This document shows, in pieces, positions 54,275 to 63,244 of a DNA stretch of 64,000 nt; position 1 is the stretch's first letter; each line of letters opens with the position of its first letter. The notes beneath the pieces were generated by a model. That model made no database searches. It worked only from the letters and a program-made list of their open reading frames with translations, and was not told the DNA's origin. Origin of the DNA: Corynebacterium lemuris. GTDB lineage: Bacteria > Actinomycetota > Actinomycetes > Mycobacteriales > Mycobacteriaceae. A program made the translations under genes and the position numbers. The stretch lies in NCBI RefSeq assembly GCF_024919295.1, contig NZ_JANWTC010000007.1, forward strand, positions 88,869 through 152,868, given 5' to 3'.

Positions 54275-55418
54275 CCCACAGCACGGGCGCGACCGATGCT
54301 GCGGCGATCACCGCGCCGGTGAGGAAGGCCTCCGGGTAGCCGAGGGTGGGGCCCAGGTGGGACAGGAGGAAAGGCGCGAAGAATCCGATGTAGGTCAGGG
54401 AGTAGAAGACGGCCGTGGCCGCGCCCAGTTCCCTGGCCGGGGCGATCCGCTGGACCTCCCGCAGCCCGGAGACCATCAGTACTCCGTAGGCGGCACCCAG
54501 CAGGATGGCCGCCGGGAAAACCAGACCGGGGGAGCGGGTCACCGCGACCCCGGCGGCCGCGCACATGCCGGCCACGACCAGCAGCAGTCCGGGGACTGCG
54601 GGTGGGAACCGGCGGGCGTCGAGACGCGTGGCCACAGGCTGGATGAGGACTCCGGTGCCCAGGGCCACGGCGGCGATCAGGCCGGTGAATGCCACCGGCC
54701 AGATGAGCCTGTCGTTGACCAGGGCCGTGAGGGTGGCGAAGGCGGTGCTCACCGTGCCGAAGCCCCACGGCGCCCAGATCGCTGTCCCCCAGAGGAAGCG
54801 CCCGGACAGCACGCTGCGGGAGAACCAGCTGCGGCGGAGGCCGTCCTCCCGGGCCGCTCCACCCGGGGTCCGCCACACCAGGGGAGTGATGAGGACCAGC
54901 AGGGCCAGGTGCGCCAGGTAGGGTAGCAGGTCCGGCCGGGGCAGGAATTCCGCGATGGCGCCTGCCGCGAGTGGGCCGCCGGCGAATCCCAGGGAGAGTG
55001 CCACGGTTGCCCGGCGTGGCCCGAGGTGGGCCGGGCCGGTGGACAGCTCCTGGAGCCAGGCGGCCCCGGCGGCCATGACCAGTCCCATGGCGATGCCGGC
55101 GATGAGCCGCCCGCCCCACAGTGCCGTGAAGGAACCGGCGGTACCGGAGGCGAGCACCACAGAGCCGAGTGTGGAGAGGAGCAGGGCGGGCCGGATCAGC
55201 GCCCTGCGTCCCCGGATGTCGGAGACCGGTCCGCCGATGAGGAGGGCGGGCAGCAGGCCTGCGACATAGATGGCCAGGAGGAAGGTCACCTGGGGCTGGC
55301 CCAGTCCGGCATGGAGCCGGTAGGAGGGCAGCAGGGGTGCGAAGAGGTTGGCGCCGAAGGCGATGATGAACATCCCCAGGGCCACCCGGAGCCAGTCGCG
55401 GGGCCCGGCAGCTGTCAT
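54237..55418 (-). CDS. MFS transporter, drug-efflux-like
   Basis: 393 residues with 12 predicted transmembrane helices and the motif A loop GGPVSDIRGRRALIRPALL between helices 2 and 3. No typical substrate signature; the general class is drug/metabolite efflux. The start is ATG 55418, with GGAGA upstream; the frame is open a further 60 bp but without a ribosome binding site. PadR regulators often control adjacent exporters, so efflux of a toxic or phenolic compound is a reasonable inference. Confidence 0.8.
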   Translation of the reverse strand: MTAAGPRDWLRVALGMFIIAFGANLFAPLLPSYRLHAGLGQPQVTFLLAIYVAGLLPALLIGGPVSDIRGRRALIRPALLLSTLGSVVLASGTAGSFTALWGGRLIAGIAMGLVMAAGAAWLQELSTGPAHLGPRRATVALSLGFAGGPLAAGAIAEFLPRPDLLPYLAHLALLVLITPLVWRTPGGAAREDGLRRSWFSRSVLSGRFLWGTAIWAPWGFGTVSTAFATLTALVNDRLIWPVAFTGLIAAVALGTGVLIQPVATRLDARRFPPAVPGLLLVVAGMCAAAGVAVTRSPGLVFPAAILLGAAYGVLMVSGLREVQRIAPARELGAATAVFYSLTYIGFFAPFLLSHLGPTLGYPEAFLTGAVIAAASVAPVLWVRGRGSSPQPGR

Positions 55419-55635
55419 GGGTGGTCTCCTCGGCTCTCTCCGGCTTCCGGACGGGAAACCTCGGGTGATGGCCCGCACAGTCTAGGCGGGAACGTGGTGT
55501 GGGCGACAGATTGCTAGCAGAACTCCGGCAGTTTAGGAATCACCCCTGGGCCGACCCCGGGATTCTCCCTTGTTCAGGGGCTCCCCCGAAATGGGGTGAC
55601 AGGGGAGTGTCGCGTGGACCGGCCTGTCGCGATGG

Positions 55636-55713
55636 TGTGATTCACGTCGCAGTACGCACCGGGGTTGACCTGCCATTTCATGTCTTTTAGGTGAGCCTAT
55701 ATAAGGCGGACTT
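55636..55713 (+). promoter_or_regulatory. Promoter region of the 56-aa small gene, with possible GlxR and DtxR-like sites
   Basis: The 395-bp gap upstream of the small gene holds TGTGATTCACGTCGCA (55636-55651, one mismatch to TGTGA-N6-TCACA), a TTGACC -35 box (55665-55670) and TTAGGTGAGCCTATATAAGG (from 55687), which resembles half of a DtxR iron box (TTAGGTTAGGCTA). All are weak matches read by eye. The rest of the gap shows nothing clear. Confidence 0.35.
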
Positions 55714-55813
55714 TAGTTAGGCATGGCTTTCCAATGGTGTCTGACCTGCGAAAACTTCCTAAAATCAGGGACATCAACTTCAAAGCAACACCAACGGACA
55801 GAGGAGGGAAATC

Positions 55814-55984
55814 ATGACCTGTCGAGAGTTCAACCCGAGCACCACCGACTTCAGCACCACCATCCGTGTCGAGCGTACGGAACGCGCCACTATCCTGGCC
55901 GTCCCCCGCAACCTCGATGACTTCACCACCGAGCGCAGGCCCGGCCTGTTCGGCCGGCTTGCCGGAATGCTCTCCTTCGCCTGA
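55814..55984 (+). CDS. Small protein of unknown function (56 aa)
   Basis: A 56-codon frame from ATG 55814 with a strong GAGGAGGGA ribosome binding site 4 nt upstream. The product starts MTCREFNPSTTDFSTTIRVE, has a basic and acidic middle, and ends with the hydrophobic/amphipathic tail PGLFGRLAGMLSFA. No family recognised. A promoter region with possible iron- or cAMP-type sites precedes it. It is convergent with the NiaP-like transporter gene (16-bp gap). Confidence 0.65.
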   Translation: MTCREFNPSTTDFSTTIRVERTERATILAVPRNLDDFTTERRPGLFGRLAGMLSFA

Positions 55985-56000
55985 GGGGGGCGCAGGGCAC

Positions 56001-57341
56001 TCAGGCGTCGAGTACCTTGCCACGCTGCTCGGGGAGGGTGAGTGTGGCGACCGCCGCGATGAGGAAAGCGGTGGAGAAGAGGCCAAACAGGGCGATGGAA
56101 CCGCCGAAGGCCAGCAGCGGGGGAACGATCAGGGGGGCGATGATCGAGGCGATCCGGCCGAAACCGGCCGCCGCGCCCGTACCTGCACCACGGACATGGG
56201 AGGGGTAGAGCTCCGGGCCGATCGCGTACAGGGCGCCCCAGGCACCCAGGTTGAAGAAGGACAGCAGGCAACCGGCGGCGATGATCGTCACCTCGGTGGT
56301 GGCCGTGCCGAAGAAGAGCGCCGAGGCCGCCGAGCCGAGCAGGAAGGCCGCCAGCGTGCTGCGCCGCCCCCAGACCTCGATGAGCCAGGCGGCCACCGCA
56401 TAGCCGGGCAGCTGGGCCAACGTGATGATCAGCGTGAACTGGAAGGAACGCACCAGGGTGAAGCCGTCCGCCACCAGCAGCGACGGAATCCAGATGAAGG
56501 CGCCGTAATAGGACAGGTTCACGCAGAACCACACGATCCACAGCGCGGCGGTGCGCCGGCGCAGCGTCTTCTCCCAGATGGAGGTCGCCTCCGCGAAGTC
56601 CTCGCGGGGAAGATCGTGGAGACGCTGGACCTCGGCGGCGTCGATACGCTCGAGTTCCGTGGGGTCAACCTCCGCCTCGAAGGCGGTCACCACCTGTTCC
56701 GCCTCCCCATGGCGGCCCTTGTCCTCCAGGAAGCGGACGGATTCCGGCAGCCCCTTACGGACGTAGATGGCGTAGAGCGTCGGCACCATGCCGATGGCCA
56801 GCGCCCAGCGCCAACCGTTGTCGTCGGCGGTGACCACGAAAGCGCCGATCAGGGCGGCGGCGATCCAGCCGAGTGCCCAGAAGGCCTCCAGGATGACCAC
56901 CATGCGGCCGCGGATGCGGCGCGGGGCGAACTCGGAGACCAGGGTGGAGGCCACCGGCAGCTCAGCCCCCAGGCCGAGGCCCACGACAAAACGCAGCGCG
57001 ATGAGCGTGCCCAGCCCGGTGGCCAGCGCGGAGGCGCCCGTGGCCAGGCCGTAGACGAAGAGGGTGAGGGCGAAGACCTGGCGGCGGCCGATCCGGTCAG
57101 CCAGCAGGCCGCCGAAAGTTGCGCCCAGGGCCATGCCGACGAAACCGATGGAGCCCAGCCAGGAGGTCTGGGTGGGGTTGAGTCCCCAGTGGACGGCGAG
57201 CGCCGCCATGATGAACGAGATGAGGCCGACGTCCATCGCGTCGAGGGCCCAGCCGATGCCGGAGCCGAGGAGCAGGCGCCGGTGCTTCCCGGTGACCGGC
57301 AGCCTGTCGAGACGTTGATTCCTGCTCAGTTGTTGGTCCAT
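56001..57341 (-). CDS. MFS transporter of the sugar-porter/NiaP type
   Basis: 446 residues, 12 predicted helices. N-terminal signature LLLGSGIGWALDAMDVGLISF and the motifs LADRIGRRQVF and GLGLGAELPVASTLVSEFAPRRIRGR place it in the group of NiaP (niacin) and aromatic-acid transporters. NiaP is the best guess; a benzoate or other aromatic acid substrate cannot be excluded. Function in uptake is inferred. Confidence 0.75.
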   Translation of the reverse strand: MDQQLSRNQRLDRLPVTGKHRRLLLGSGIGWALDAMDVGLISFIMAALAVHWGLNPTQTSWLGSIGFVGMALGATFGGLLADRIGRRQVFALTLFVYGLATGASALATGLGTLIALRFVVGLGLGAELPVASTLVSEFAPRRIRGRMVVILEAFWALGWIAAALIGAFVVTADDNGWRWALAIGMVPTLYAIYVRKGLPESVRFLEDKGRHGEAEQVVTAFEAEVDPTELERIDAAEVQRLHDLPREDFAEATSIWEKTLRRRTAALWIVWFCVNLSYYGAFIWIPSLLVADGFTLVRSFQFTLIITLAQLPGYAVAAWLIEVWGRRSTLAAFLLGSAASALFFGTATTEVTIIAAGCLLSFFNLGAWGALYAIGPELYPSHVRGAGTGAAAGFGRIASIIAPLIVPPLLAFGGSIALFGLFSTAFLIAAVATLTLPEQRGKVLDA

Positions 57342-57371
57342 GGACTGATCCTAAGCCCGGGGACCGGTCGC

Positions 57372-59642
57372 TTACTGGTGTGCGGAGCGGAAGCCGCGCA
57401 GTCGCAGTGAGTTCGTGACCACAAATACCGAGGAGAAGGCCATGGCCACGCCAGCCAGCATCGGGTTGAGCAGGCCGACGGCGGCCACGGGAATCAGCAG
57501 CACGTTGTAGGCGAAGGCCCAGAACAGGTTGCCCTTGATCGTGCCCAACGTGCGGCGCGACAGCCGGATCGCGTCGACAGCGGAACGCAGATCGTTGTTC
57601 ATCAGGGTGATGTCCGAGGCCTCGATGGCCACATCGGTGCCCGCGCCCATCGCCAGGCCGAGGTCCGCGCGGGCCAGGGCGGCCGCATCATTGACGCCGT
57701 CGCCGACCATCGCGACGATCCGGCCCTCCTCCTGGAGCTTCTCCACGACCGCGACCTTGTCGTCCGGCAGCACCTCCGCGATGACATCCCCCGGCGCGAT
57801 CCCGACCTCCGCGGCGACCGCCTGCGCGGCACCGGCGTTGTCACCGGTGAGCAGCATCGGGGCCAGCCCCAGTTCGCGCAGCTGCGCGACGGCTTCCGCG
57901 GAGGTGGCCTTGACGGTGTCGCGCACCGTGAGTACACCGGCGACCCGGCCGTCGACGGAGACGACCACCGGAGTGCCGCCCTGCTCCTGGGCGCGGTCGA
58001 AGACCTCCTGCAGCTGCCCCGGCAGCTGACCATCCGGACGGCCGACAATGACGGTGCGCCCGTCCACGGTGCCGGTCACGCCTTGCCCGGCCAGGTTCCG
58101 GAAGTCGCTGACCTCCGGGACGGCGAGCTCCTGCTCCACCCTGCGCACCACGGCGCGGGCGATGGGGTGTTCGGAGGCTGCCTCCACCGCGGCGGCCGCG
58201 GCGAGCACCTCCCCGGCCCCGAAACCTGTTGCAGCGTCGACGGCGCTCACCGACATGACACCCTCGGTGACGGTGCCGGTCTTGTCCATGACGATGGTGT
58301 CGGCACGCCGGGTCGACTCGAGGACCTCGGGGCCCTTGATCAGCAGACCCAGCTGGGCACCCCGGCCGGTGCCCACCAGCAGCGCGGTGGGGGTGGCCAG
58401 CCCCAGAGCGCAAGGGCAGGCGATGATGAGCACGGCGACGGCCGCGGTGAAGGCAGGCGCCAATCCCGCGCCGACGGCCAGCTGCACCGCGAGGGTGAGC
58501 AGTGAGATGACAATGACCACCGGGACGAAGATCTGGGAGATCCGGTCCACCAGCCGCTGCACCGGGGCCTTCTTCGCCTGCGCGTCGGTGACCAGGCGGG
58601 CCATCTGGGCCAGGGTGGTGTCCGCACCAACGCGGGTGACCTCCACCAGCAGACGGCCGGAGGCGTTGATCGTCGCGCCCGTCACACGGGAACCGGGGGA
58701 GACCTCCACCGGCACAGATTCACCGGTGAGCATGGACTCGTCCACGGCTGAGGACCCTTCGGCCACCTTGCCGTCGGTGGCGATCTTCTCGCCGGGGCGC
58801 ACGATGAACACGTCACCGACCTGCAGCTGGCTGACGGGGAGGCGGATCTCGCGGCCGTCGCGAAGCACGGCGGCGTCCTTCGCGCCCATGTCGAGCAGGC
58901 GGCGCAGCGCCTCGGAGGACTGCCCCTTCGCCTTGACCTCGAACCACCGGCCGAGCAGCAGGAAAGTGATCACCACGGCGGTGGTCTCGAGGTAGATCTC
59001 GTCCATTGTCGTGTCGGAGGGGAACAGGTGCATCTGCATGGTCATGCCCGGATGCCCCGCATTGCCCAGGAACAACGCCCACAGGCTCCACAGATAGGCA
59101 GCGGAGGTGCCCAGCGTGATGAGGGTGTCCATGGTGAAGGAGCCCTGGCGCAGGTTCAGCCACGTCGCCTTGTGGAAGGGGGCACCGCCCCAGAAGAACA
59201 CCGGGGTGGTCATCGTCAGCACGGCCCACTGCCAGTTGGTGAACTGGAGAGCCGGGATCATGCTCAGCAGCACGATCGGCACGGTGAGCAGAGCGGAGAC
59301 GGTGAGGCGGTGCTTCAGGTCGGATGCCTCGCGACGACGTGCGGCCTCATGCGGGTCCTCGCCTGCCGACGCCCCCTCACCCCCCGGCGCCGTCTCCTCC
59401 TCCTCCGCGAGGGTGAAGGCATCGTAGCCGGCGCCCCGCACCACCTCGATGAGGTCGCCGGTGCCGACCTTGGCCGGGTCATAGGCGATGCTCGCCGATT
59501 CGGTGGCGAAGTTGACGGTGGCCTCGACGCCGTCGACCTTGTTGAGCTTGCGTTCGACGCGCCCCGAGCAGGCCGTGCAGGTCATGCCCGTCACGCCGAG
59601 ATCGAGCTTGAGCAGGTCGACTGCTGGCTGTGTCTGTGTCAT
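57372..59642 (-). CDS. copA: Copper-exporting P1B-type ATPase
   Basis: 756 residues. An N-terminal HMA domain has Cys22 and Cys25 (GMTCTACSG). The transmembrane metal site is C409-P-C411 ([10 protein letters not shown]). The phosphorylated Asp453 lies in DKTGTVTEG, the HP motif in EHPIARA and the hinge in [10 protein letters not shown]. These are the features of CopA Cu(I) exporters. The promoter region contains a CsoR-like palindrome. The start is ATG 59642; a GTG at 59666 would add eight residues and cannot be ruled out. Confidence 0.93.
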   Translation of the reverse strand: MTQTQPAVDLLKLDLGVTGMTCTACSGRVERKLNKVDGVEATVNFATESASIAYDPAKVGTGDLIEVVRGAGYDAFTLAEEEETAPGGEGASAGEDPHEAARRREASDLKHRLTVSALLTVPIVLLSMIPALQFTNWQWAVLTMTTPVFFWGGAPFHKATWLNLRQGSFTMDTLITLGTSAAYLWSLWALFLGNAGHPGMTMQMHLFPSDTTMDEIYLETTAVVITFLLLGRWFEVKAKGQSSEALRRLLDMGAKDAAVLRDGREIRLPVSQLQVGDVFIVRPGEKIATDGKVAEGSSAVDESMLTGESVPVEVSPGSRVTGATINASGRLLVEVTRVGADTTLAQMARLVTDAQAKKAPVQRLVDRISQIFVPVVIVISLLTLAVQLAVGAGLAPAFTAAVAVLIIACPCALGLATPTALLVGTGRGAQLGLLIKGPEVLESTRRADTIVMDKTGTVTEGVMSVSAVDAATGFGAGEVLAAAAAVEAASEHPIARAVVRRVEQELAVPEVSDFRNLAGQGVTGTVDGRTVIVGRPDGQLPGQLQEVFDRAQEQGGTPVVVSVDGRVAGVLTVRDTVKATSAEAVAQLRELGLAPMLLTGDNAGAAQAVAAEVGIAPGDVIAEVLPDDKVAVVEKLQEEGRIVAMVGDGVNDAAALARADLGLAMGAGTDVAIEASDITLMNNDLRSAVDAIRLSRRTLGTIKGNLFWAFAYNVLLIPVAAVGLLNPMLAGVAMAFSSVFVVTNSLRLRGFRSAHQ

Positions 59643-59676
59643 GGCTGGGATCAATCCTTCCTTCACCTTCCGACCC

Positions 59677-59694
59677 TATACCCCAAGGGGGTAT
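59677..59694. promoter_or_regulatory. CsoR-like operator upstream of copA
   Basis: TATACCCCAAGGGGGTAT, a near-perfect palindrome 35 bp from the copA start. Confidence 0.8.
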
Positions 59695-59715
59695 CCGGCA
59701 AGGGGGTGGGGACGC

Positions 59716-59752
59716 CGAAGGCCCGGCGCCCCACCGGGGTGCCGGGCCTTCG
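59716..59752. terminator. Hairpin between copZ and the copA promoter
   Basis: CGAAGGCCCGGC pairs perfectly with GCCGGGCCTTCG, with further GCCCC/GGGGT pairing inside. It is 10 bp after the copZ stop codon. No T-run follows, so it may terminate weakly or separate copZ from copA transcription. Confidence 0.6.
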
Positions 59753-59761
59753 CGGGAGGGG

Positions 59762-59968
59762 CTACTTCACTGCGTAGCCGGCCTCTTCCACCGCCTCGGC
59801 GATCTGCTCATCGGTGAATCCGGCGCCCGAGACGCTCACGGTGCCGCTCTCCGCGGAGGCATTCACGTCGGCGACGCCGGCGATCTCGCCGATCTCCTCC
59901 TGTACGGACTTCTCGCAGTGTCCGCAGGTCATGCCCTCGACCTGGTAATTCTTGGTGATATCGGCCAT
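59762..59968 (-). CDS. copZ: Copper chaperone, HMA domain protein
   Basis: 68 residues, a complete HMA fold with the copper-binding motif M13-T-C15-G-H-C18. It carries Cu(I) to CopA. The start ATG 59968 has AAAGGAA upstream; the longer frame to 60010 would run through the operator. A CsoR-like palindrome lies 48 bp upstream, so copZ is expected to be induced with copA. Confidence 0.92.
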   Translation of the reverse strand: MADITKNYQVEGMTCGHCEKSVQEEIGEIAGVADVNASAESGTVSVSGAGFTDEQIAEAVEEAGYAVK

Positions 59969-60015
59969 GTGGCTGAATTCCTTTCGGGGTGCGAATGGTT
60001 TCCGGAACATGATTT

Positions 60016-60032
60016 TATACCCCTAGGGGGTA
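60016..60032. promoter_or_regulatory. CsoR-like operator upstream of copZ
   Basis: TATACCCCTAGGGGGTA, a palindrome of the same type as those before copA and the TsoY-like gene. Confidence 0.8.
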
Positions 60033-60043
60033 CGTGGCAAGGG

Positions 60044-60250
60044 TCAGTCCTCCAGCTGCAGGACGAAACCGGCGGTTTCCACGGCGTGCGCGACGTCGGC
60101 GTCGGTGAAGCCTTCACCCGTGACGGACACGGTGCCGGCTGCGACATCAACCTCCACACCCTGGGTTCCCGGGAGATCGGTGATCTCCGTCTCCACTGCG
60201 GTGCCGTTCTCCTCGGAGGTCATGCCTTCGACGACGTAATGCTTGATCAT
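60044..60250 (-). CDS. HMA-like small protein lacking the CxxC metal site
   Basis: 68 residues, the same length and fold pattern as CopZ (MIKHYVVEGMT ... GVEVDVAAGTVSVTGEGFTDADVAHAVETAGF). Where CopZ has GMTCGHC this protein has GMTSEEN, so both metal-binding cysteines are replaced (Ser12, Asn15). The remaining domain is well conserved and has AAAGGA as ribosome binding site, so it seems a living gene, not decay. It cannot bind Cu(I) in the CopZ way. It lies upstream of the copZ operator. Confidence 0.85.
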   Translation of the reverse strand: MIKHYVVEGMTSEENGTAVETEITDLPGTQGVEVDVAAGTVSVTGEGFTDADVAHAVETAGFVLQLED

Positions 60251-60278
60251 GGTGTCCTTTCACCCGGCTTCGGGACCC

Positions 60279-60299
60279 TCCGTTTCTCCCCGGAGGGAA
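60279..60299. other. Hairpin upstream of the cysteine-less HMA gene
   Basis: CCCTCCG and CGGAGGG arms around a short loop in the gap between the HMA-like gene and the divergent thioredoxin gene. Its role is unclear. Confidence 0.4.
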
Positions 60300-60392
60300 T
60301 GAAGGGCAGCCAGGTACAGTTGTGCAGAAGGAAGCCGCATAAGTGCGCGGTTCTGTATAAGACCATACAAAACAATGAATCAGGAGCTCCCC

Positions 60393-60776
60393 TTGGCAAC
60401 CATCGATGTCACCGAGGCAACCTTCGAAGATACCGTCACCGGCGAGGGCATCGTCCTTGTCGACGCATGGGCGTCCTGGTGCGGCCCCTGCCGTGCCTTC
60501 GCCCCCACTTACGAGGCATCCTCCGAGAAGCACCCCGACGCCACCTTCACGAAGCTGGATACCGAGGCGAACCAGTCTCTGGCCGCCGCGCTGCAGATCC
60601 AGTCCATCCCGACCCTGATGATCTTCCGCGACGGCATCATGGTCTACCGCGACGCCGGAGCCCTGCCCCCGGCAGCACTGGAGGACCTCATCGGCCAGGT
60701 CAAGGGCCTGGATATGGAGGATGTCCGCCGCCAGGTCGCCGAGGCCAACGCCGCCCGCGACGCCGAGGGCAACTAG
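60393..60776 (+). CDS. Thioredoxin
   Basis: 127 residues, thioredoxin fold with active site W29-C30-G-P-C33 and cis-Pro in QSIPTLMIF. It reduces disulfides in the cytoplasm. The start is taken as TTG 60393, since AGGAG lies 6 nt upstream; ATG 60375 is in frame but its downstream sequence contains the ribosome binding site and it has none itself. A C-terminal extension of about 20 charged residues follows the domain. Located next to the copper module, which fits a thiol-stress role. Confidence 0.92.
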   Translation: MATIDVTEATFEDTVTGEGIVLVDAWASWCGPCRAFAPTYEASSEKHPDATFTKLDTEANQSLAAALQIQSIPTLMIFRDGIMVYRDAGALPPAALEDLIGQVKGLDMEDVRRQVAEANAARDAEGN

Positions 60777-60799
60777 AACCCTCCACTCCCCGAGCCCGG

Positions 60800-60834
60800 C
60801 CCGGCCCCGACCCAGGAGCCCCGGCCGGGTTTTT
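60800..60834 (+). terminator. Rho-independent terminator after the thioredoxin gene
   Basis: CCCGGCC pairs with GGCCGGG, followed by TTTTT. Confidence 0.85.
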
Positions 60835-60932
60835 CGCATGGGTGGATGGTTGCCCGCAGGGTCGGCGGGCGGGCGGATATCGCCGTAGGCTTGGGGCAAG
60901 ACACCATTTCGCCAGAAAGCGAGACCCACGAC

Positions 60933-61799
60933 ATGGCTAACCCGTTCAGCAAGGGCTGGAAGTACCTGATGGCGTCCTTCGACTCCAAGATCGACGAGAA
61001 CGCGGACCCGAAGGTGCAGATCCAGCAGGCCACCGCCGCAGCCAAGGAGCAGCACCAGCAGATCACCCAGCAGGCGGCCGCCGTGATCGGCAACCAGAAA
61101 CAGCTGGAGATGAAGCTCGACCGGCTCCTGAAGTCCCAGCAGGAGCAGCAGGAGCGGGCGCGCACCGCCATCCAGGCCGCCGACAAAGCGGCGGCCGAGG
61201 GGGATGCGGACGGGGCCCGGGAACTGAACAACACCGCCGAGATCTTCGCGTCCCAGCTCGTCGCGGTGGAGCAGCAGCTCGAGGAGACGAAACAGCTCCA
61301 CGCGCAGGCCACACAGAACGCGGAACAGGCCCAGCGCCAGCAGAAGGAGTCCGAGCTGCGTCTCCAGGAACAACTCGGCCAGATCGACCAGCTGCGGGCC
61401 CAGGCCGACCAGGCCGCCATGCAGGAGACCTCGACCAAGGCGATGGACTCCATGCAGGAGCTGCGCCCCGATGACAGCGTCCCGACCCTCGACGCGGTGC
61501 GGGAGAAGATCGAGCGTCGTTACGCGGACGCCCTCGGCGCGCAGGAGCTGACGCAGAGCTCTGTCCACGACCGGATCTCCGAGATCGCCGCTGCCGGCAC
61601 CGACATGAAGGCCTCGGCCCGCCTGGCCGAGATCCGGGCCGCGATGTCCGCCGACAGTCCGGCGGACAGGCAGCTGACCGAGGGGGTCGGCGGTCCGGAG
61701 CCGGAAATCGTCGAGACGGAGTCTGAGGACACAGAGCCTGTGGAGACGGGGAAGGGCAGCGAAAACGCCGCCGGGGAGACCGGCGGCGTCAAGAAGTAG
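60933..61799 (+). CDS. PspA/IM30-family protein
   Basis: 288 residues, almost all alpha-helical coiled coil (about residues 25-190) starting MANPFSKGWKYLMASFDSKIDENADPKVQIQQA, the N-terminal amphipathic helix that binds stressed membrane in PspA proteins. The C-terminal 60 residues are acidic and disordered. Family members (PspA, Vipp1/IM30) form ESCRT-III-like rods and protect membrane integrity. The start is ATG 60933; the upstream frame reads through the terminator region. Confidence 0.88.
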   Translation: MANPFSKGWKYLMASFDSKIDENADPKVQIQQATAAAKEQHQQITQQAAAVIGNQKQLEMKLDRLLKSQQEQQERARTAIQAADKAAAEGDADGARELNNTAEIFASQLVAVEQQLEETKQLHAQATQNAEQAQRQQKESELRLQEQLGQIDQLRAQADQAAMQETSTKAMDSMQELRPDDSVPTLDAVREKIERRYADALGAQELTQSSVHDRISEIAAAGTDMKASARLAEIRAAMSADSPADRQLTEGVGGPEPEIVETESEDTEPVETGKGSENAAGETGGVKK

Positions 61800-61805
61800 G
61801 GCCTG

Positions 61806-63044
61806 CTACTGGTGGTTCTCGCGGCGGAAACTTATCAGTACGCCGCGGATCCCCGAATGGAAGCCATCCCGGAGATTGACCCGCTGGGCCTCGCTGAGCG
61901 TGTACTCGTGGAGGGTCTCGCATGCGAACTGCAGGAGCGGGCGGTCGATCTCCGGAGGAAGACCCCCGCCGGAGAGCAGATGGGCCTGGTCCCGTTGCTC
62001 TACGGTGGCGGCATTCTCATACCACCAGCTCGCGTACTGCTGACCCACATCAAAAGGGGTCTGGAAACCCCCGGAGGACCAGACCTCCTCCGGTAGCGGC
62101 ACATACCGCGACCGCAGCTTGCGGCGGGGAGCCATCATCGAGGGCTTCGGCACACCGGGCTTCGGCCCTGGCTTGGGAGCTTCCGGTTCTGCACCGGACT
62201 CCGGCTCTGCGGGCTGTACCGGTGTCTCCGGAGTGGCCGGTTCGCCGGGAGTCGGCGGGTGCTGGGCCTCCGGTTCCACCTGGGTGGAAGCCTCGATCGC
62301 GGCCTCCACCGCCGACTCCACCGAAGCCTCAGCCGGCGAGGGGGTCTGCGCCGTCGGGGTGGCCGGGGCCGGATCCTTCTGCCGCGGCGGGGGAGTGCCC
62401 GCGAGGTTCCGGGGAGTGGGCACAGCGGTCATGCCGAGATCCTCGATGGGTTCGGCATCCGAGAGCGGACGGTCCCGGACCACGGGAGGCAGCGGGCCCT
62501 CAAGGACCTGCAGCTGCATGGCCTCGGCGAAGTCCTCGCGGGGATCGAGGATGGTGGTCGAATCGCAGGAGTGCCGCAGGGCAGAGGACATGGAGTCCCA
62601 GCCGAAGCCGTAGAGATGGACACGCAGGCCATGGTTGGTGGCTTCCTGGACACCGGGGATCATGTCCGCGTCGCCGGAGACCAGCACGATGTCGGACACC
62701 TGCTGACGGCAGGAGGCCACCACCATGTCCGCGACCAGGCGGGTGTCGACGGCCTTCTGCGTCCGGCGCTCACCCCATTCGATGAGCTGGCCGGCACGCA
62801 GCTGCACACCATCGCAGGTGCGCAGGGCCCGCTGATAACGGTGCGGGCCGGAATCGGGGATGCCGTCGTACCAGAGTTGGCGGTGGATCGGCTGGTGGAG
62901 CTGATTCTGGATCATGGTGCCGAGGACATTGACCACCTCGGGCAGATCAATCTCTAACTGGGCACGCGCACCGGTCTCCCATGAGTTGTAGAAACTTGCG
63001 AGCAGATAAGAGGTATCGACGAAGACGAGTGTGCGTTCAAGCAT
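61806..63044 (-). CDS. NYN-domain (PIN-like) protein, LabA/DUF88 type
   Basis: 412 residues. The N-terminal NYN domain (about 1-165) has acidic residues expected for a PIN-like nuclease: Asp10 in VFVDTSYLL, Asp in KAVDTRLVADMV and in LVSGDADMIPGVQEA. A long Pro/Ala/Glu-rich linker (about 205-305) joins a C-terminal domain of about 100 residues ending in RGVLISFRRENHQ. It may cleave RNA, but substrate and function are unknown. The 3' end faces the PspA gene. Confidence 0.85.
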   Translation of the reverse strand: MLERTLVFVDTSYLLASFYNSWETGARAQLEIDLPEVVNVLGTMIQNQLHQPIHRQLWYDGIPDSGPHRYQRALRTCDGVQLRAGQLIEWGERRTQKAVDTRLVADMVVASCRQQVSDIVLVSGDADMIPGVQEATNHGLRVHLYGFGWDSMSSALRHSCDSTTILDPREDFAEAMQLQVLEGPLPPVVRDRPLSDAEPIEDLGMTAVPTPRNLAGTPPPRQKDPAPATPTAQTPSPAEASVESAVEAAIEASTQVEPEAQHPPTPGEPATPETPVQPAEPESGAEPEAPKPGPKPGVPKPSMMAPRRKLRSRYVPLPEEVWSSGGFQTPFDVGQQYASWWYENAATVEQRDQAHLLSGGGLPPEIDRPLLQFACETLHEYTLSEAQRVNLRDGFHSGIRGVLISFRRENHQ

Positions 63045-63201
63045 GGCTCCTAATTTCTGTTTTTTGTCGGTCGCTAAATAAAAGTTTGTCCTTTACCAGC
63101 ATGCCCTAACTAAGGGGGCCGCGTCGATGACAGGCAGAGGATTCCCGGCAAGTCTGAAGCTGTCCCGCAGAGGGGTGGGAAGCGGGCGCAGGTGGGTTAG
63201 G

Positions 63202-63221
63202 TTGGTTATATGACTAACCAA
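63202..63221. promoter_or_regulatory. GntR operator and promoter overlap
   Basis: TTGGTTATATGACTAACCAA has 7-bp arms TTGGTTA / TAACCAA. The centre holds a TATATG -10-like box and it lies 23 bp from the start of the GntR gene, so autoregulation is likely. Confidence 0.65.
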
Positions 63222-63244
63222 CCAGTGTGCGGGGAAGGTCGGGG

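Noticed and set aside
57874..57889. TCGCGCAGCTGCGCGA inside copA as a fourth copy of the GTGCGCAGCTGCGCAC element
   Set aside because: It shares the 12-bp core but is in a coding region encoding a normal conserved stretch and lacks the outer bases.
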